64,000 nt of DNA. It comes from Ceratodon purpureus. Taxonomy: Eukaryota; Streptophyta; Bryopsida; Pseudoditrichales; Ditrichaceae. Below, piece by piece: positions 21,701 to 35,066 of the stretch. The stretch is taken from contig CM026422.1 of the NCBI GenBank assembly GCA_014871385.1, positions 25,714,987 through 25,778,986 of the forward strand. Direction: 5' to 3'. How positions within the stretch are numbered: position 1 is the first letter of the stretch; each line of letters opens with the position of its first letter. The translations under genes and the position numbers were made by a program. The notes beneath the pieces were generated by a model. That model had not been told where the DNA came from. It did not search any database and worked only from the letters and a program-made list of their open reading frames with translations.

Positions 21701-24700
21701 GACCCATGACAAAATGTTCAATGATATGTCTCAGAGGTAATATTGAAAGATTTGCACATCTGCTGCAGCAGAAGATAACGCAAAGTACAGGACATTAACA
21801 AATCTAGAAAAGACTCAGAGCTTTCCACACTTACATCAGCGTCATAATACAGCTCTCACTATGATATTGTTTTATAAGATTACAACAGATGTGGTGAGAG
21901 TGAAACCTCAGGAAACCTTCCATCTCTGCAATGGAAAAGCTTAAGTCTATCGTTAGAAGCTGCTGCGTCGGTATCAAGGGCAGACAGAAGCTGAGCTGCA
22001 GGTTCAGACACAGAAACTGATGAAGCAGCAGCCAATAGACGTCTCAAAAGAGTGGACCTCACACCCTGCGGATGTTCATTATCCACGTCCATTTCAGAAT
22101 CTTCTTTCTTATGAAGATACAACTGGCGAAGCTGTCTAGCTGCTCGTACAAGTCCTTGTACAACCGAAACAAACTGCACCCAAAGGAACATGGATTTTAG
22201 AACGAATTAGCCTTCAAAAAAATAAATAATGAAGATGTTTTATGAAGCACATCTTTACTTAAAGTTTGAAATACAATTCAACCTGTTAAAGAATTTAATT
22301 GTGAATACACCTGTAAGAGGAAGTGGTTCCTTGCAACGGCGATTGACAGAATAGAAGCGCTTTAAAAAGAACCAGTACTAATAGTACCTCAGCAGCTGTA
22401 GCAGTGCGAAGAAAAATCCGAGTAATACCCCGCTGCACATCAGGCAATTTCCCAAGTGAAAATAGAAGAGACGCCAAGAGCCCTTTACCCTTCCCACCTT
22501 CACCAATACCACCGCGGCTCAGTAAACCAACGTAACCTCCACCCTTACCACTACCAGGAAAAGTTCCATCTACTTGGGCAGCTCCCACGCTCCCCATAGA
22601 TTCTGCTATTTCGGTCACTGCATCTAACCGCGCGCCAATTGATTCATAATCCTGGAGTGGGTGCGTCACCTGCGATTAAAAACAATGCAACCTCTCCTTG
22701 CTTAATTCTGAAGACAACCACGGAAACATAACATTTGCCAAATTGCACACTAAGCATAAATTGTAATACTAAGACTAAAAGATATTTCCATCCTGCTACT
22801 AACAAAACTTGACACTGTCATGACATGGTATCCACACCATTAGCATGACTCCAAAAGCCATAATTCGGACTGAGTTGTATCGTGACAACCATGGCAGATC
22901 AGGAAAGCTTACCCAATGACGCATCAAGCGTGCACCAAAAGGTGTGTGAGTATGGTCCATAAGCCAAAGCAGGGTGCCTTTATCAGTTCCATCTGCATTG
23001 TTTCTCAAAATCTGCATCGCGAGAAACATGTTTTTGGCTTTCAAAACTAAGTGAACAAGGCAGCAGTATAGTGTGTATTCCCTACCAGAGTGTGCACTTC
23101 TAATACAGCTCTTCAGCTTATAAACACAAAACATAGAAACGTTGTGGGTTTATCAGAAACAGAACCCAATACCTCGAGCTGCCGAAGAGCGTTTGGAGAA
23201 AGGCTCATTTCACTGTGGCCTGCAAATGAACGAAAAGATGCTCCTAGTTGAAGCACCTTTTCCAACCCAAATTGCCTGAGATAACGTAATGCCAGAGCCA
23301 ATGCTTGCACTACAATATCTGGCATGGCCATTACAGCCTGCATACAACGGCCACAGTTATTTCTACAAACACATGTAGAGGCTTCAAATATAAGTAGACA
23401 TGTAGCTAATTCCTCCCAAAAAATCTCAAATTCATGAATTACTCCTCCAGGTCTTGCTAGTAACATGAGCCCTGAACTTAATAAGAAACTTTGCAAGGCT
23501 GGGAGGTGGGAAAAGTTGGAGGAATCAGTAGAGGATCTACCTCCAAACCTGGATCTATGTTCTCTTCAACTTTGACAGAAACTCCAGCACCTTTTTCACC
23601 CTTAGCTTTGTAAAAAGCCATCACCTCTGCAAGAGCCCCTCCATCTCTAAAGCATTCTCGAGAAATACGCTCTATACGGACCTCTGAAGTAGGTCCCGCG
23701 TATTCCAACACAAGCTGGAAACCGAGGTCTAAATTGATTAGGCTTCCATCAGAATGACAGTCCAAGCAACATGGGACTTAGTTTCATCACCTGCATCCTA
23801 TACTTAACTACGCATTCTTAATCTTATACGTGTACTAATTGACATTTGCACGGAGCTGGTGCAACCAATAAATCCTACACCAAAAACAGGCCAGGCATTG
23901 CATTTCCTTTACGTAAAAAAAGAAACCATGCCTAGCAAAGTAAAAAAGACACTAAATGAGTCTCTTGGACAAAAGAGAGCATTGCAGCGACTCATTGCAT
24001 TTGAGACCCTGATATCTAGTCTAAATCGGAAGTATAGTGCATGACCATTTCGGTTCTCATACATATGTGCCCAAAAAGAGTGAATCTTTGAGGAAGAAGC
24101 AGAGGCATAAGATTGTCACCTTTTCAGTAGCTGCAGAAAGTGGGCTTGCCAGCAGCAGCTCAGCAGGCGTGCAAGTGAGCAATCTCGCCTCAAGTTCATT
24201 ACGCATGACAGTGTCTTTAAAATCTCCAAACATCACATCCCCAGTTGCAGTATCCACCGCCACAACTCCTAGCCGTGTGTCGTAGTAGCCAGCGTTATCG
24301 TCGTTAACTTCATCAGATTCACTCTTTAGGATTCCAGATTTTTTACTCTTACTGCTGCCAAAGCCTTGTAGTATAGGTAGTTCCGCAATACACATGAGGT
24401 AGCTGTGCAATCGACCAGCATGACCTTCTGTGTCGCCTCCTAAGTCCTCAGCGGCCTCCAGAGTTGCACGAGTATATAGAGCTGATAGACCCCGCGTAAA
24501 AGGTCCTGTTTTGTTTGATCCATGAGCTTTAATTGCAGCTGTTTCTGTTTGTCGCACCACCCCAACCTTGTACCCAGCTTCCACTAATCTTCGGACATGA
24601 ACGTGGAGTCTAAAAGTCGGTATACTTGCTGACAGAAAATTATGATTGTAGTATGCAAAGATGCCGAGGACACGAGCAGCAATCTCTGCATCATTCCCAA

Positions 24701-26253
24701 AGAATCTGTATTTGTATCCCACTTCAACCATTAGGAGTACATCAGGGTACCTGCAAATCAAGACAATAATTAGAAAAAATAAGTGCTATTTGATGGTCGG
24801 GAGGAAGGCTGCTGTAGAAATTGTTTCCTTGAATTTTCGGTTAATGTCCTCCAACACGCACATTAACATAAGAATTCTTAACTAAGAGCTTCTAAGGGGT
24901 TCGGTGCCAACTTCAGTTTCGGTACCTTTCCTTGAGCTCCACAACTTGAAGCTCAAGAGGAGTATAGGTCGGTTTGCCTGCAGGTGGCTTCCCATAGCGC
25001 AACTCCTCCTCTGTTGCACTCTCGTCATTTCTTGCCAATAATTTGCTCACGAATTTCCTGTGTCGAGCAGGATCAACAGCTGGGATTACAGTTTCATTAT
25101 ACGGGCCCCAAGCCCTCCTTTTTTGTACCACAGGAGGTTGACTCGAAGATGACGGGCCGGGTTCCTCAGAGGCAACATCACTAGCAGATCCACGCCCTCT
25201 CTCCGAAAGTTGCTCATGCACTTCTCCTTGGGCTTGTGGTTCAGACAAGCTCTGATCCTCAACATCCCGCGACAAAACCCGAGGATGATCAAGAATTTCC
25301 TCACAAGCCTCAACTTCTGGCGAATCAGACACCGTAGGAGGAATCACGGTATTTCTAATCGCTCGTTTCTTACGCAATGGGGCAGCTCTAAAACTCCCAT
25401 CGCCTCCACTACCTGCAGAACAATCGCATCACGATAACGAGAGTTAATCGTAAACATTGTAGCGATATTTGCCTTGAACATAATACACAACACCATCCTT
25501 CCATGATTTCCTAGTACTATACTACATTAGAAATACATCTGCATGACAAAATATTCTCAAATTAAGCACGGCGCATCTATTCGATAAACAATGCATTCAA
25601 GAGGTCCAACAATTCAGGAGAAATGAAATAAAATGAAATAAAAATCAATTCAGCTGATAGACATAAATTCTGAACATCATATGTAGCCACCACATTGTAA
25701 TGAACTCCTTTACCATACGTTCATTAGCAAAGAAGCCAAAACCTTAGCCATTGATCAAGCTCAGATGACAATACAAAACAGACTGCTTCCCAGTACACGA
25801 CGAAAACACATAACTCATAATTCGAAAACGCTCTCCTTTATACATTCTGTCACAAACCTAGTTGCTTAGAGAACCAAAACTTCCCATAAAAAAGTACAAA
25901 ACACAACATAACTCACAACCAAACTCCTTAAACCCTAAACCCAAAACTCTCAACACCACAAAAGCAGCAAGCAAACACCAACCTCTCTCCCGCTGGCTGT
26001 CCTCCTCCGCACTGTCCTCGACCTCCTCTTGCACCCTCTTCCTGGAAGATCGTTTCCCTCGAGACCCGAATGCGAAATCCGCACTAAAATCCGACCCATT
26101 AACGGGCGCTCTCGCAGCAAGCGGCGGAATCTCTGCACTGCTAAAGCTCTGGTTCGGAACAGAGGCTGTGGGAGGCGTCGCAGGAGGAGCAACTGCCGCA
26201 GCAACAGCTGCCTTGGGTGTGAAGAAGCGCGAGATCACTTGTTGCCGCTTCAT
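18745..26253 (-). CDS. MSH3: DNA mismatch repair protein MSH3
   Basis: MSH3 pairs with MSH2 (MutS-beta) to bind insertion/deletion loops in the nucleus. I join 16 exons on the minus strand: 26253-25983, 25412-24926, 24750-24120, 23714-23541, 23337-23173, 23011-22913, 22669-22388, 22173-21907, 21696-21565, 21339-21079, 20982-20968, 20874-20803, 20638-20489, 20234-19981, 19689-19452 and 19077-18745. All junctions are GT-AG and in phase, giving 1276 aa, against about 1080 in Arabidopsis; some of the extra length is in the N-terminal region. Residues 4-11 (QQVISRFF) form a PCNA-binding PIP box. The mismatch-binding domain has YKYRFFG at 265-271, the MSH3 form rather than the F-x-E of MSH6. Walker A is GPNMGGKS (981-988); Walker B is LVIVDE (D1060, E1061), followed by GRGTSTHDG. 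Exon 11 has only 15 bases. The C-terminal tail is Glu-rich. The gene appears intact. Confidence 0.95.
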
Positions 26254-27089
26254 CCCAGCTCCTCTCGCACATCGATCACCTCCCCGAAACCCTAATTGCC
26301 CAATTCAATTCAATGCATCACTCGATCTCCAAAAATGCACCACCCCATGATGTGAATTCCAAATCAGGTGATGTCGATCCCGGTGTTGCTGGTGATGGTG
26401 ATGGAGTGTCTGGGATTGTGCTCAGTGATCTTGTGAGCTCGGAGCTCAAGCTCTTGAGTTGTTGTGAAGATGTGAAGATTGATGTGTTTTGAGGAAGACA
26501 AGTGGAATGATACGATGATGATGATGATGACGATGTTGTGAGGTCTGGCGATGGCGATGAGGTGCGCCGCCTTCACACTAAATGTGTTGGGCCATCATTT
26601 TGCCTATTTCCGACCCTTTCCAAATGCAAGAAAAACAACTTGAGGGATTTGTAGAAGAATTTACATGATTATATGAATTTACATGATGTTCACAAGAATG
26701 TACACCAAAGTCTAATCTAGGAGTGGAGGGAGTTTTATATATTGTAGACGTCATGTAAATTCATAAATTGTTCTTCTTGTGGTTAATGTATATTTTAAAG
26801 TGCATTAGAATTTTGTTTTTTTTCCTATTCATGGTATTTTAATGAATTTTTAATTTTATTTTAGTCATAATTGTGAAAATTTGATATGAGATACTAAAAA
26901 GAAAAGTGATCTATAATCATTCATTTAAATTCAAATTAAAATTTCTTTGAGAAAATTGTAATTTTTTTACAAAATGGTAGAAAATTGAGGATGAAAAACT
27001 TATATTGAATTTTATCATAGCTATGCCAAAAAAATTGTTGAAGTATTTTCACTTTGAATATTACCAAAAATAAATAAAAAATGTGTTGG

Positions 27090-27430
27090 CAATAGAATTA
27101 TCTTTAAAGTCACCTTGAATTTTTTTTAAATACGAGTTGTTTGATTTATCATTAATTTTTACTTCAAATAGTTAGAAGCCTTGAAAAATCTTAATGGTTT
27201 AACTATATTCGGTATTTGTCAATAAGAGCTTGGTGGTCTTTGAACTCAAAAAGAAACTAGTTTTGTTGTCATTCCATCTTAAAAACTATATTTCTTTGAG
27301 TTTAGAGACCAAGTTGTGAGACACTTAATATAGAGAGTAGATCAACTTTTTCATCTATTTCTATTAACAATTTAGAGTAAGCAAAATTTATAGCATCTAA
27401 GTCAAATACTAAATGCCTTTACAAATAATC
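27090..27430. repeat. Decayed copy of the foldback element seen at 45599-45947
   Basis: It shares several blocks with the 45.6-kb element in the same order: a left AAAGTCACCTTG-like block, GAGCTTGGTGGTCTTTGAAC, ACTAGTTTTG-TGTCATTCCATC, and the right-hand AAGTCAAATAC-x5-TGCCTTTACAAATAA. The two arms still match in inverted orientation but are more diverged than in the other copy. There is no coding capacity. Confidence 0.6.
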
Positions 27431-27535
27431 TGAATGAAATGCCTAAGAAATTTACAAGTCTTTGAGAAAATGAAAAATCACAATAAAGGAAACAAAATGT
27501 GAGCTGATACAAAGTGCTCCATTCTATGACCACCA

Positions 27536-27830
27536 TTTATCTGCAAGCATCAACTATAGAAATGTACTACAACCTCCAAGAATGCATCCATTAGCCACCA
27601 AACTTAACTTATTGACAACAATAAATTTGCTATGTGCGATATGAAAGAGCGGTGGTATTGGAAAGACCTATACTACTGAGAGACATGGTGGTGATTTTTG
27701 GCAGCAATTATGCAGTGGTAATAGGTTTGATGTATGGTGGTATTCAAATAAAAATCAGTTGATTTTGCATCCAATGTATAACCATGGTCAATGGTAAAGA
27801 TGGGCTAGCCTAGTGGTGCTCGTTCCAATA
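27536..27830. repeat. Dispersed repeat, copy 1 (partner at 42252-42590)
   Basis: The shared blocks are an ATCTGCA...CCAAGAA lead-in, CATTAGCCACCAAA, GGTGGTATT, a TGATTTTGCA/TGATTATGCA block, and the right-hand GGGCT...GGTGCTCGTT, in the same order and at similar spacing as near 42.3 kb. It has no open frame. I could not define terminal repeats, so its class is unknown. Confidence 0.45.
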
Positions 27831-28240
27831 CCATAGGTTATTAGCAGCTTAGGCACTATTTTGCTTAATAATTAATTAAAGTGCAAAAAGTGGTTAGGTA
27901 GTTCCAAAAATAATTTCTTAAAGTTGGGCATTTTTAAATTTCTCAAAGTATTATGGAGTAGTAGTATCTCAAGGTCGGGCAAACAATATCTCAAAGTCGG
28001 GTAATAATATCCCAAAGTTTAGCAAACAGAGTCAAGAATTTCTAAAATATTTTTTGCCCAAGCTGTTAGTAACCTGCGGTATTCTTTGAGAATTCATCGC
28101 TAATTCAATTATTTTATCACAAAATCATAACTTCTAGTGCATTGATCCTCAAACCTTATTTTCTTTCAATAAAAGATATCTGATATTTCGCGCATTACCT
28201 GCAATAGGTAGCTAATAAGGTCCAGTTTACGATAAAGCCG

Positions 28241-28338
28241 CCGAAGTAACACCGCAGTACCGCACATAGGTATCAATCAAGCAGTGGCGCCGAAGTATCA
28301 CCGAAGTAGCGCACGCGGGTATCAATCAAGCAGCGGCA
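28241..28338. repeat. Two tandem 49-bp copies upstream of the TIC62-like gene
   Basis: The unit begins CCGAAGTA and ends in GTATCAATCAAGCAG-GGC. The copies at 28241-28289 and 28290-28338 differ at only a few positions. The unit is GC-rich in an AT-rich setting and lies about 480 bases before the start codon, so it may belong to the promoter or leader. Confidence 0.6.
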
Positions 28339-28816
28339 GCACACAGATCGATTCACTCCCGAGCCGGACTGCGCGAGAGCTGCATCGATCGAGCACCGCA
28401 TGCAGTCGGTGACAGTCCGGGAGGATAACGTCGTTGCTTGTGCCGAGGTCGATACATTCACGGTATGTTTGAGCTCTTTACAACTTGATTGCTGAACAAT
28501 CCGCGTAGAACAATCGATGTTGCCTCTGATCCTAGTGTCGAGATGGATGTTCTTGAAATCTAGACAATTCGGTGGACTGGAGAGTTTCCTGGTCTGTTGC
28601 GAGCAGCGGATCAATCGATGAGTTTGGGTCATGTAGTTGTGTGATGGAGTTTGGCGACAGGGGTCATCTGGGCTGGGTTGATTTTGTGGAGGAAAGGGTG
28701 TTATGTGAGGTTTGATTTGTCACAGTGGAAATTATTTGTATCGATGAGTTCAGAGCTGGAGCTTGTTTGTTTCAGAGACGTCGTCGTTAGGACTTGGAGC
28801 TGGTATTGGAGTGGCG

Positions 28817-31431
28817 ATGGCAGCGTCGTCAGTGCTCCTTCGGGCTGTTCCTGGACCTGTGGCGCAGATGCGCTCGGTTCCGCCTGCACATGGGATTGAG
28901 ACCTCTACAACGCTGCTAGCGCCGTCAATTTGCGGAGTGCGAGGTTTTGGCGTCGGTCGAAGTGGATATGGCGTTTGTGTGAGGAAGTCTGTGCTGCGTG
29001 GATTTCGAGCTCAGAGTGGTATGATGCGTGTGAATCTAGACTGAATTCTATGTACGACGATTTTCCAATATTGTTTTCGTTTTCTACGGGACCTTTGTGG
29101 ATCGGGTAATTAGCTGTTCAAAGGAGGCCGCTGGTTAGACTTATTCTTGGCGGTTTTCGCTTGCAGGCGCCACGAATGTGGAGAGAGGGGCAGAAATAAC
29201 ATCGGGATCGGGCAAGGACAACAATGTAGTGTTTGTGGCTGGAGCCACAGGAAATGTTGGATCACGAGTGGTCAGGTCTGCTTTTCTCGCTTGCTCTGGT
29301 TGGATGCTTCTCGGACTGGAAGAAAGCTTGATGGAAATGGTGACAGAAGTTTGGGCGATTGTAAAACTTAGGGCTTTTGTAATGTATTGGCAGGGAACTT
29401 GTAAAGTCAGGTTTTCAAGTGCGAGCAGGTGTTAGGGCTGTTGCCAAAGGACAAGCCCTTCTTGAGGTTTTTTATTCTTCTCCCTGAAGCTTTGTCCTTA
29501 ATGTATTTAAAATTGTAGGGCTTCCTTACTTCATCGGTTTCGCTACGGAATTTTGTTTGTTTGGTATCAACGTGTGGCAGCATCATTTTGAAGGAAATAC
29601 TAGTCAAAATTTCTCTGGGACTGACTGGCATGTGCTTTCGTGCAGGCTGCCAAGCTCGCTAAAACCAGCTCCTCAGAAAAAGAACCAGTTGAGTTGGTGG
29701 AGTGCGATCTTGAGAAACAAGACACAATTGCAAATTCCTTGGGAAATGCAGGAGTTGTTGTCTGTTCGATTGGTGCGAGTGAAAAGGAAATTTCGGATGT
29801 TACAGGTCCCTACCGGATCGATTATAAGGCCACTGAGAACCTTATCAAAGCTGGTAAATAACGACCGCTTCTGAGCTGTATGTTTGGTCCTTTATCTTCC
29901 AAGGAAAAATCATCAAAAGTAGGAAATGCTCAATACTAGCTCGATGAGATTGAATCTTCAGTTCCAGTAAGTCAGATTGCTAGAGCGCATTGTACGAAGG
30001 AAACACTAACAAAGTTGCGAGATTGTTATTTTTGTTCATGCGTGAACTCTTCTTTATAGCAGCAAATAACAAAAGGTTTTTAAATCTGCAGCAACAAGGG
30101 CGAAGGTCAACCACTTCATTTTGGTGACATCCCTTGGTACAACAAAGCTTGGATGGCCTGCTTCTATTCTCAAGTACGTCATTCTTAAACCTTCTCTGTT
30201 TGAGGCGGAAACAAGTTTTCCAGATGCGCTAGATCTCCATTGTTCTCCGAAGATTAGAAAAGTACTGATAATGCGCTTAACATTCACTTTTGAACCTCGT
30301 GTATAGTAACAATCACTCTGTAATCAATTTAATCCTCCCATTTATATCTATGTTGACTGTGATTGTGCAGCTTGTTCTGGGGTGTTCTGATCTGGAAAGC
30401 GAAAGCCGAGAAGGCTCTTGAAGACAGTGGATTGCCTTATACTGTGAGTCCTACAAAATCTGATTCTTTAGGCGCAAAATAGTATGTTTAGCACCCAGGC
30501 ACCCTTTGAATTGATTTTGTTGTAATCTTTAAACTGTTCGAATCCTTTTTATTCAAATCTTTCTTACACTTATCTTAGGCCAAACGGTATTGGACTCTTA
30601 AGTCTTACTGAACGTACTCGGGCTAAGTGATTTAAGCTTCTGATTTGCTTGCGCGCAGATAGTGAGGCCGGGAGGAATGGAAAGGCCTACAGATACGTAC
30701 AAGGAAACACACAATCTGCGACTCGCTTCCAGAGACACCTGGTTTGGTGGACAAGTATCCAATCTTCAGGTCATCTCCTTTGCCACCTTCCATCGTTCTC
30801 CAAATAATAAAGAAGTAAACCGTATTTGCAATTTTATTTCATTTGGCAATGCCGCGCATGTAGAAGAAGCGTGACTTTGGTCTAATGCCCAGCGTGAACC
30901 AAGAGTCTTCATGTGTTGTGCTATAAAGTAAGCCACTCGCGCACATATCAAGTAGCGGCTGTTCGAGATACAGTTGATCTTGCCTACGTTATTTGGTTGG
31001 AAAGGATGCACGTAACGGATTTCAACTCAATGGAAGAAACAATCATTATAGCTGAAAATATGTTATGCCAGGGATACTTACTAATCATTGTCACTGCGGG
31101 TAAAGATTCGATCGTCGTGTCTTGCTTCTCTATGACGCGAAACTAAGAATTCGCTCTGCTCCTGTAACGTAGGCGTACTACTCATCTAGTAGTATATTTT
31201 TCATAAGTCAACATTCACAAGTATAAAATACCTTGTTAGTCTCTATAACCAGGTATCTGCGAAATTACTGACATTTTACTTTTGATCAATCAGGTGGCAG
31301 AATTGATCGCCAATTGCGTGAGTAATCTAGATCGAGCCAGGTTTAAGGTTTTGGAAGCCGTGGCCGAAACCACTGCACCACTGCGACCAATTGAGGAGCT
31401 CTTAGCTGCAGTACCTGCAGAAAGAAGATAA
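28817..31431 (+). CDS. TIC62-like chloroplast NAD(P)-binding Rossmann protein
   Basis: Eight exons (28817-29018, 29167-29275, 29394-29466, 29646-29853, 30092-30173, 30371-30443, 30659-30769, 31294-31431) join in phase to 331 aa. The first ~65 residues are rich in Ala, Ser, Val and Arg with almost no acids, as in a chloroplast transit peptide. A Rossmann fold of the atypical SDR type follows, with the dinucleotide motif GATGNVG at residues 93-99. Later blocks such as RPGGMERPTD, GGQVSNLQVAEL and ETTAPL-x3-EELLA match the TIC62 family closely. TIC62 sits at the inner envelope and thylakoids, binds NADP(H) and, in vascular plants, anchors FNR through C-terminal Pro/Ser repeats. Those repeats are absent: the protein ends shortly after the EELLA block. 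It is therefore either a TIC62 of the short, non-vascular type or a related Rossmann paralogue. Confidence 0.88.
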
Positions 31432-32684
31432 CTGGGCAATGAAGTCCATGGCTTGAGGCGAGAGACCTGTTTCATGCAGCATTTGGCATGTGTTGGCCAC
31501 TGTGAGGTGGTGCTTGTCTCAATGCTTTGAGATTCGGTTAAAAGTAAAGAGAAGCTCAGACAGTCTACACGAGCGTTACTTTGGAAGATCATCCTAGTAG
31601 CTTTGTGTTAAATCGGGATGATGAGAACGGTAACAAATAGATGGCAGCTTTTGAGTAAGATACCTTGTGATGCAGTTGGCTGTGGAGATGGGACGCTGGG
31701 CAATCGTGATGCGTACGAGTTGGCTTGGAGCGAACATGATGAGGATAAAGTAGAGGATGAAGAACCCTTCACTTTTAATTGTCGGCATTCCGTGAAAAAA
31801 AATTACTTTCACGAATTGTATTTTATTGAACTTGAAAGCATTTTTGGTACTGAGGGTGAAATACTCAGTTTCTAATGAAAGACTTAGAGATTAATATATT
31901 TGGACATTCAAGCCTGACGCGTGTTTGAATGGGAAGTCAGAAATGAAGTTCTGGAATCAAGAATTGAATACACACAGCCCAAGTTCGGTCCAAGAATGTG
32001 TTGAATAATAGAGAGATAGGTGCATGTGAAGGCAAAAAACATCCTACTTGCTGTTCCATTTTATATGCACTACAGGTAAGCTATCTAGGATCGTTTGGAA
32101 AAATCTCTGTAATTACTCGTCTCCGTGTTCCAATGTAAACGAGATAGTTTGAAATGCATCCTCACAAGTATTGCATCTCCTCAACCACTTTGGTAACCAG
32201 CTTCATTTTGACTGGCGGAGATAAGGAGTCCCTTACTAAACGCCATGAAATGTTAGCTTCCCAGATCCTTTACACTATCACGAGTTTGCTGCTGGACTCG
32301 TCACTACTCTCAACTTCATCGGCCTGCATGAACTCCAACCAGATATGGTTATGCACTAAGTGGGTAAGTAGAAAGCTTTTCACACTTTTAACCTAGTAAT
32401 GAAGCATTCAATCTGTACATAATAATTAAGGCTGGCTCACCATATCACACTTAGAATATGGAAGTTACGAGCATCGAATAACAAACTTTAAAGTCATGAA
32501 TGATTGCAATATCAGTCTCTAGGAAGATCTAAGTTATTTTCCATGGAGGAACTAATCTACATCTCTACAGTTCTGATCTCTCAGGTCTTGTGCTGATCCG
32601 TGGCATCATAAATTGACAAGGCGTTTAAAAAACTATGCAGGAGCTTTTTGTCAGAACAAGCTTTTTGTGATCGGATCAAGTCGT
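31432..32684. other. Convergent 3' region, TIC62-like gene and membrane-protein gene
   Basis: The genes on either side end here from opposite strands. Only short open frames are present, with no domain, RNA gene or clear repeat. Confidence 0.5.
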
Positions 32685-34036
32685 TCACAAACTTACCAGC
32701 AGAGGCTGATGGACGTCGATTTCTGGTCCCCTGTTCTCAGCCCGGGCTACTGGCTGAATTGGATCGACATCGTCCAAATTAATGTTGCAGGAGAGATAAA
32801 ATAATGTATATACCACATGCCAGAAGATTGACATAGCAATAACTGAAATCACAAGTGGAGGGTACACCAGAAACTTGGTCCAGAATGGATATGAGTCCTT
32901 CAGCAGAACGTCCACAAGGAGCTTTAGCAGGACAAAGTATGACAAGGAGAAGAAAGCTAGCCATAATGCTGTCAAGAACCTAGAAAACCCTAATTGGAGA
33001 GCTCGATACACTCCTCGGAACCCATAGTTTCTGCGCTCTAATATGGCTACTTGTGACGCAGGGATGGGGTAAAGGAGAACAATGAAGCTACCAGCGAACA
33101 CCCAGCGCAGAACACTGATTATGTTGACAACATAGGAAGGGCTACTGCTGCTGTCAGGAAGTAGAGAAAATGCCAAAATGATAACAAAGACGCAGTATAC
33201 CAGGGATTGGGTGGCAAACAGCCTCAAGACCGCCCAGTGCAGATCGATGTAACTATTCTTTATTGACGTTGTCAAATCTTCATCTTTGTAAATCCTCACC
33301 ACACCTCGAGTGCAAACAACAGTGTTCAGCAAAGCCACGGGGAGAAGGTTGAGGATGATGAAGACGAAGTTGAGACCTAATGGCGAAATTAAGGTCTTAA
33401 ATTTCCACCCTAAGATCACCAGCTCTCCCTGAATAAAAGCACACAGGATCCAGTTGTCATTTCCTTGATTCAAAGTAACCAGAATTTGCCTTCAATCTGC
33501 CCAGCGTGGCAGCTTAGTCAATTTGGCAAAATCATCAAGATGCCTGCTTGCATATAATGTGGTACATCATGGTTCCAGGAAATCGATTGCTTCCTCTGAC
33601 TCCAAAACCCTCCATGCAGCTCTTGTGGACATGGAACAGAAGGTGATGAACAAGTTCCTTCATTAACACTAATTCACTTTCCTCTGAAATTTTCAAAAGA
33701 GAATCACACGGACAACAAAGGATTCGCCGTCTAGTATATGAAGGACATGTGAATTTAGTACATCATTAGAACAATACCCTCTGGCGAACTAGAATTCACT
33801 AGTATCAAATGATAGCATCAGCTGACCTTGGAAATGAAGTCACTAATCACATAGCGTTGGTTAATGTCGACCGCGGACAACAAGAAAACGGTGAAGACGG
33901 AGCACGGGATGGTGAAGCTTGTAACGAAGCTGAGGAACAGATAAACATTCTGGCGCATGAGCACAATAGCCTCCTTCATCAAACCAAACACGCCCATCCT
34001 CTCAAGCCTCCTTGAACAGTCCAGGCCGTCCATCAT
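32685..34036 (-). CDS. Plant multi-pass membrane protein of unknown function
   Basis: Two exons, 34036-33827 and 33428-32685, join in phase 0 (donor AAG|GTCAGC, acceptor TTTATTCAG) to 317 aa. The N-terminus carries an ERMGVFGLMKEAI block like the LGFFGIFKES start of a plant-specific family of six-membrane-segment proteins of unknown role. I see about six hydrophobic segments: near residues 30-55, 85-110, 140-160, 170-190, 215-240 and 260-285. There is no signal peptide and no catalytic motif. The tail is polar and ends in HQPLLVSL, where a dileucine-like pair could act in sorting. The function is unknown; an internal or plasma-membrane location is inferred from the hydrophobic segments alone. 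The first ATG is followed at once by a second, and both are in frame. Confidence 0.75.
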
Positions 34037-35066
34037 CTTCGCTCACGTTCCAGACCCAAATGAGACACAAATTCCAGGTGGAACTTTTCTTTCTAGACTT
34101 GGAACCACAACTCTAGTTCAATTGATCTGCTGTTTCAAGTTCTCAGTTCCACAAGATCATGGTGCACACAAGTTCCTCCCATTTTTCAGCCCACTCCAAC
34201 AGGGCCAGACACATGCACGAAAGTATTGCTGCAAATGGGTCCCCACACCGCAAATCTCTACAACAAAAAGTTCCATGACAAGCAAGGGAGGGGAGGAGAT
34301 TCCAGGAGCTGGAGGTCGTGAGCAATGGGCCATGGACACCGGAAAGCAACACTCAAACAGACAGAACTTGTGCATGACGGGTCACCGTCCTCCATGGAAA
34401 CTCGAGCTCGGGAAAGATGTACGTTTGGCACACTTTTCCGAGCGATGAGCACATCGGGCCACCTGTGTTGTGGAAGAGATCAAGGTTCGCACTTTCGATT
34501 CAACACTTCGATCGGCGTGCCAGACTTGAACTTGTTCACGCTTTCTGTTGAGTGGATTGACCACATTTTCTTTTCATTTGACAACTTCAAATGGTGTCCA
34601 AGCATGGTTGAAGTACTTACTTTGTACTAAGTGAGTTCACCGAAGGTAGTGTTTCCGATTTGCTTGATCAGAGGTCTGGCGTTGTGCGCAGTTTTGATTT
34701 CCCAAATTTGCGTCGAAGCTCAATGATGGGCATGCGCCGCAGCGTGCAGAAGGGATGCCGAAGGTGTATGACTCGGTCCTTTTTCGACAGGACGACAAAG
34801 TCTAGCAATCAAAAACTGATACTCTGAATTATTTATTGGAAGGAATACTGTCATGTACAGTCTTCCCTCTCTATTATGACATGTTTGGTAAGCATGGATT
34901 AGTCAGAGAAATGACTTGTTCCATGTGTATTGCTTGAAACAATAATATTGTTATATTATGGAGTGTCATAAATATGGAGGTTAGACTGTAGTTAGTTTAG
35001 TGGTTAAAAGTGTGTGCACTGGATCCCTAACTTGCCACAACCCACCACCTTGAATATGATAACTAA

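Larger units (their letters stand above)
26254..28816. other. Divergent upstream region between MSH3 and the TIC62-like gene
   Basis: The two genes are transcribed away from each other. The MSH3-proximal 300 bases are moderately GC-rich. From about 26600 to 28200 the DNA is very AT-rich and carries two repeat remnants (about 27090-27430 and 27536-27830). From 28200 it becomes GC-richer, with a two-copy 49-bp repeat, and probably contains the promoter and 5' UTR of the TIC62-like gene. I see no gene in it. Confidence 0.5.
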
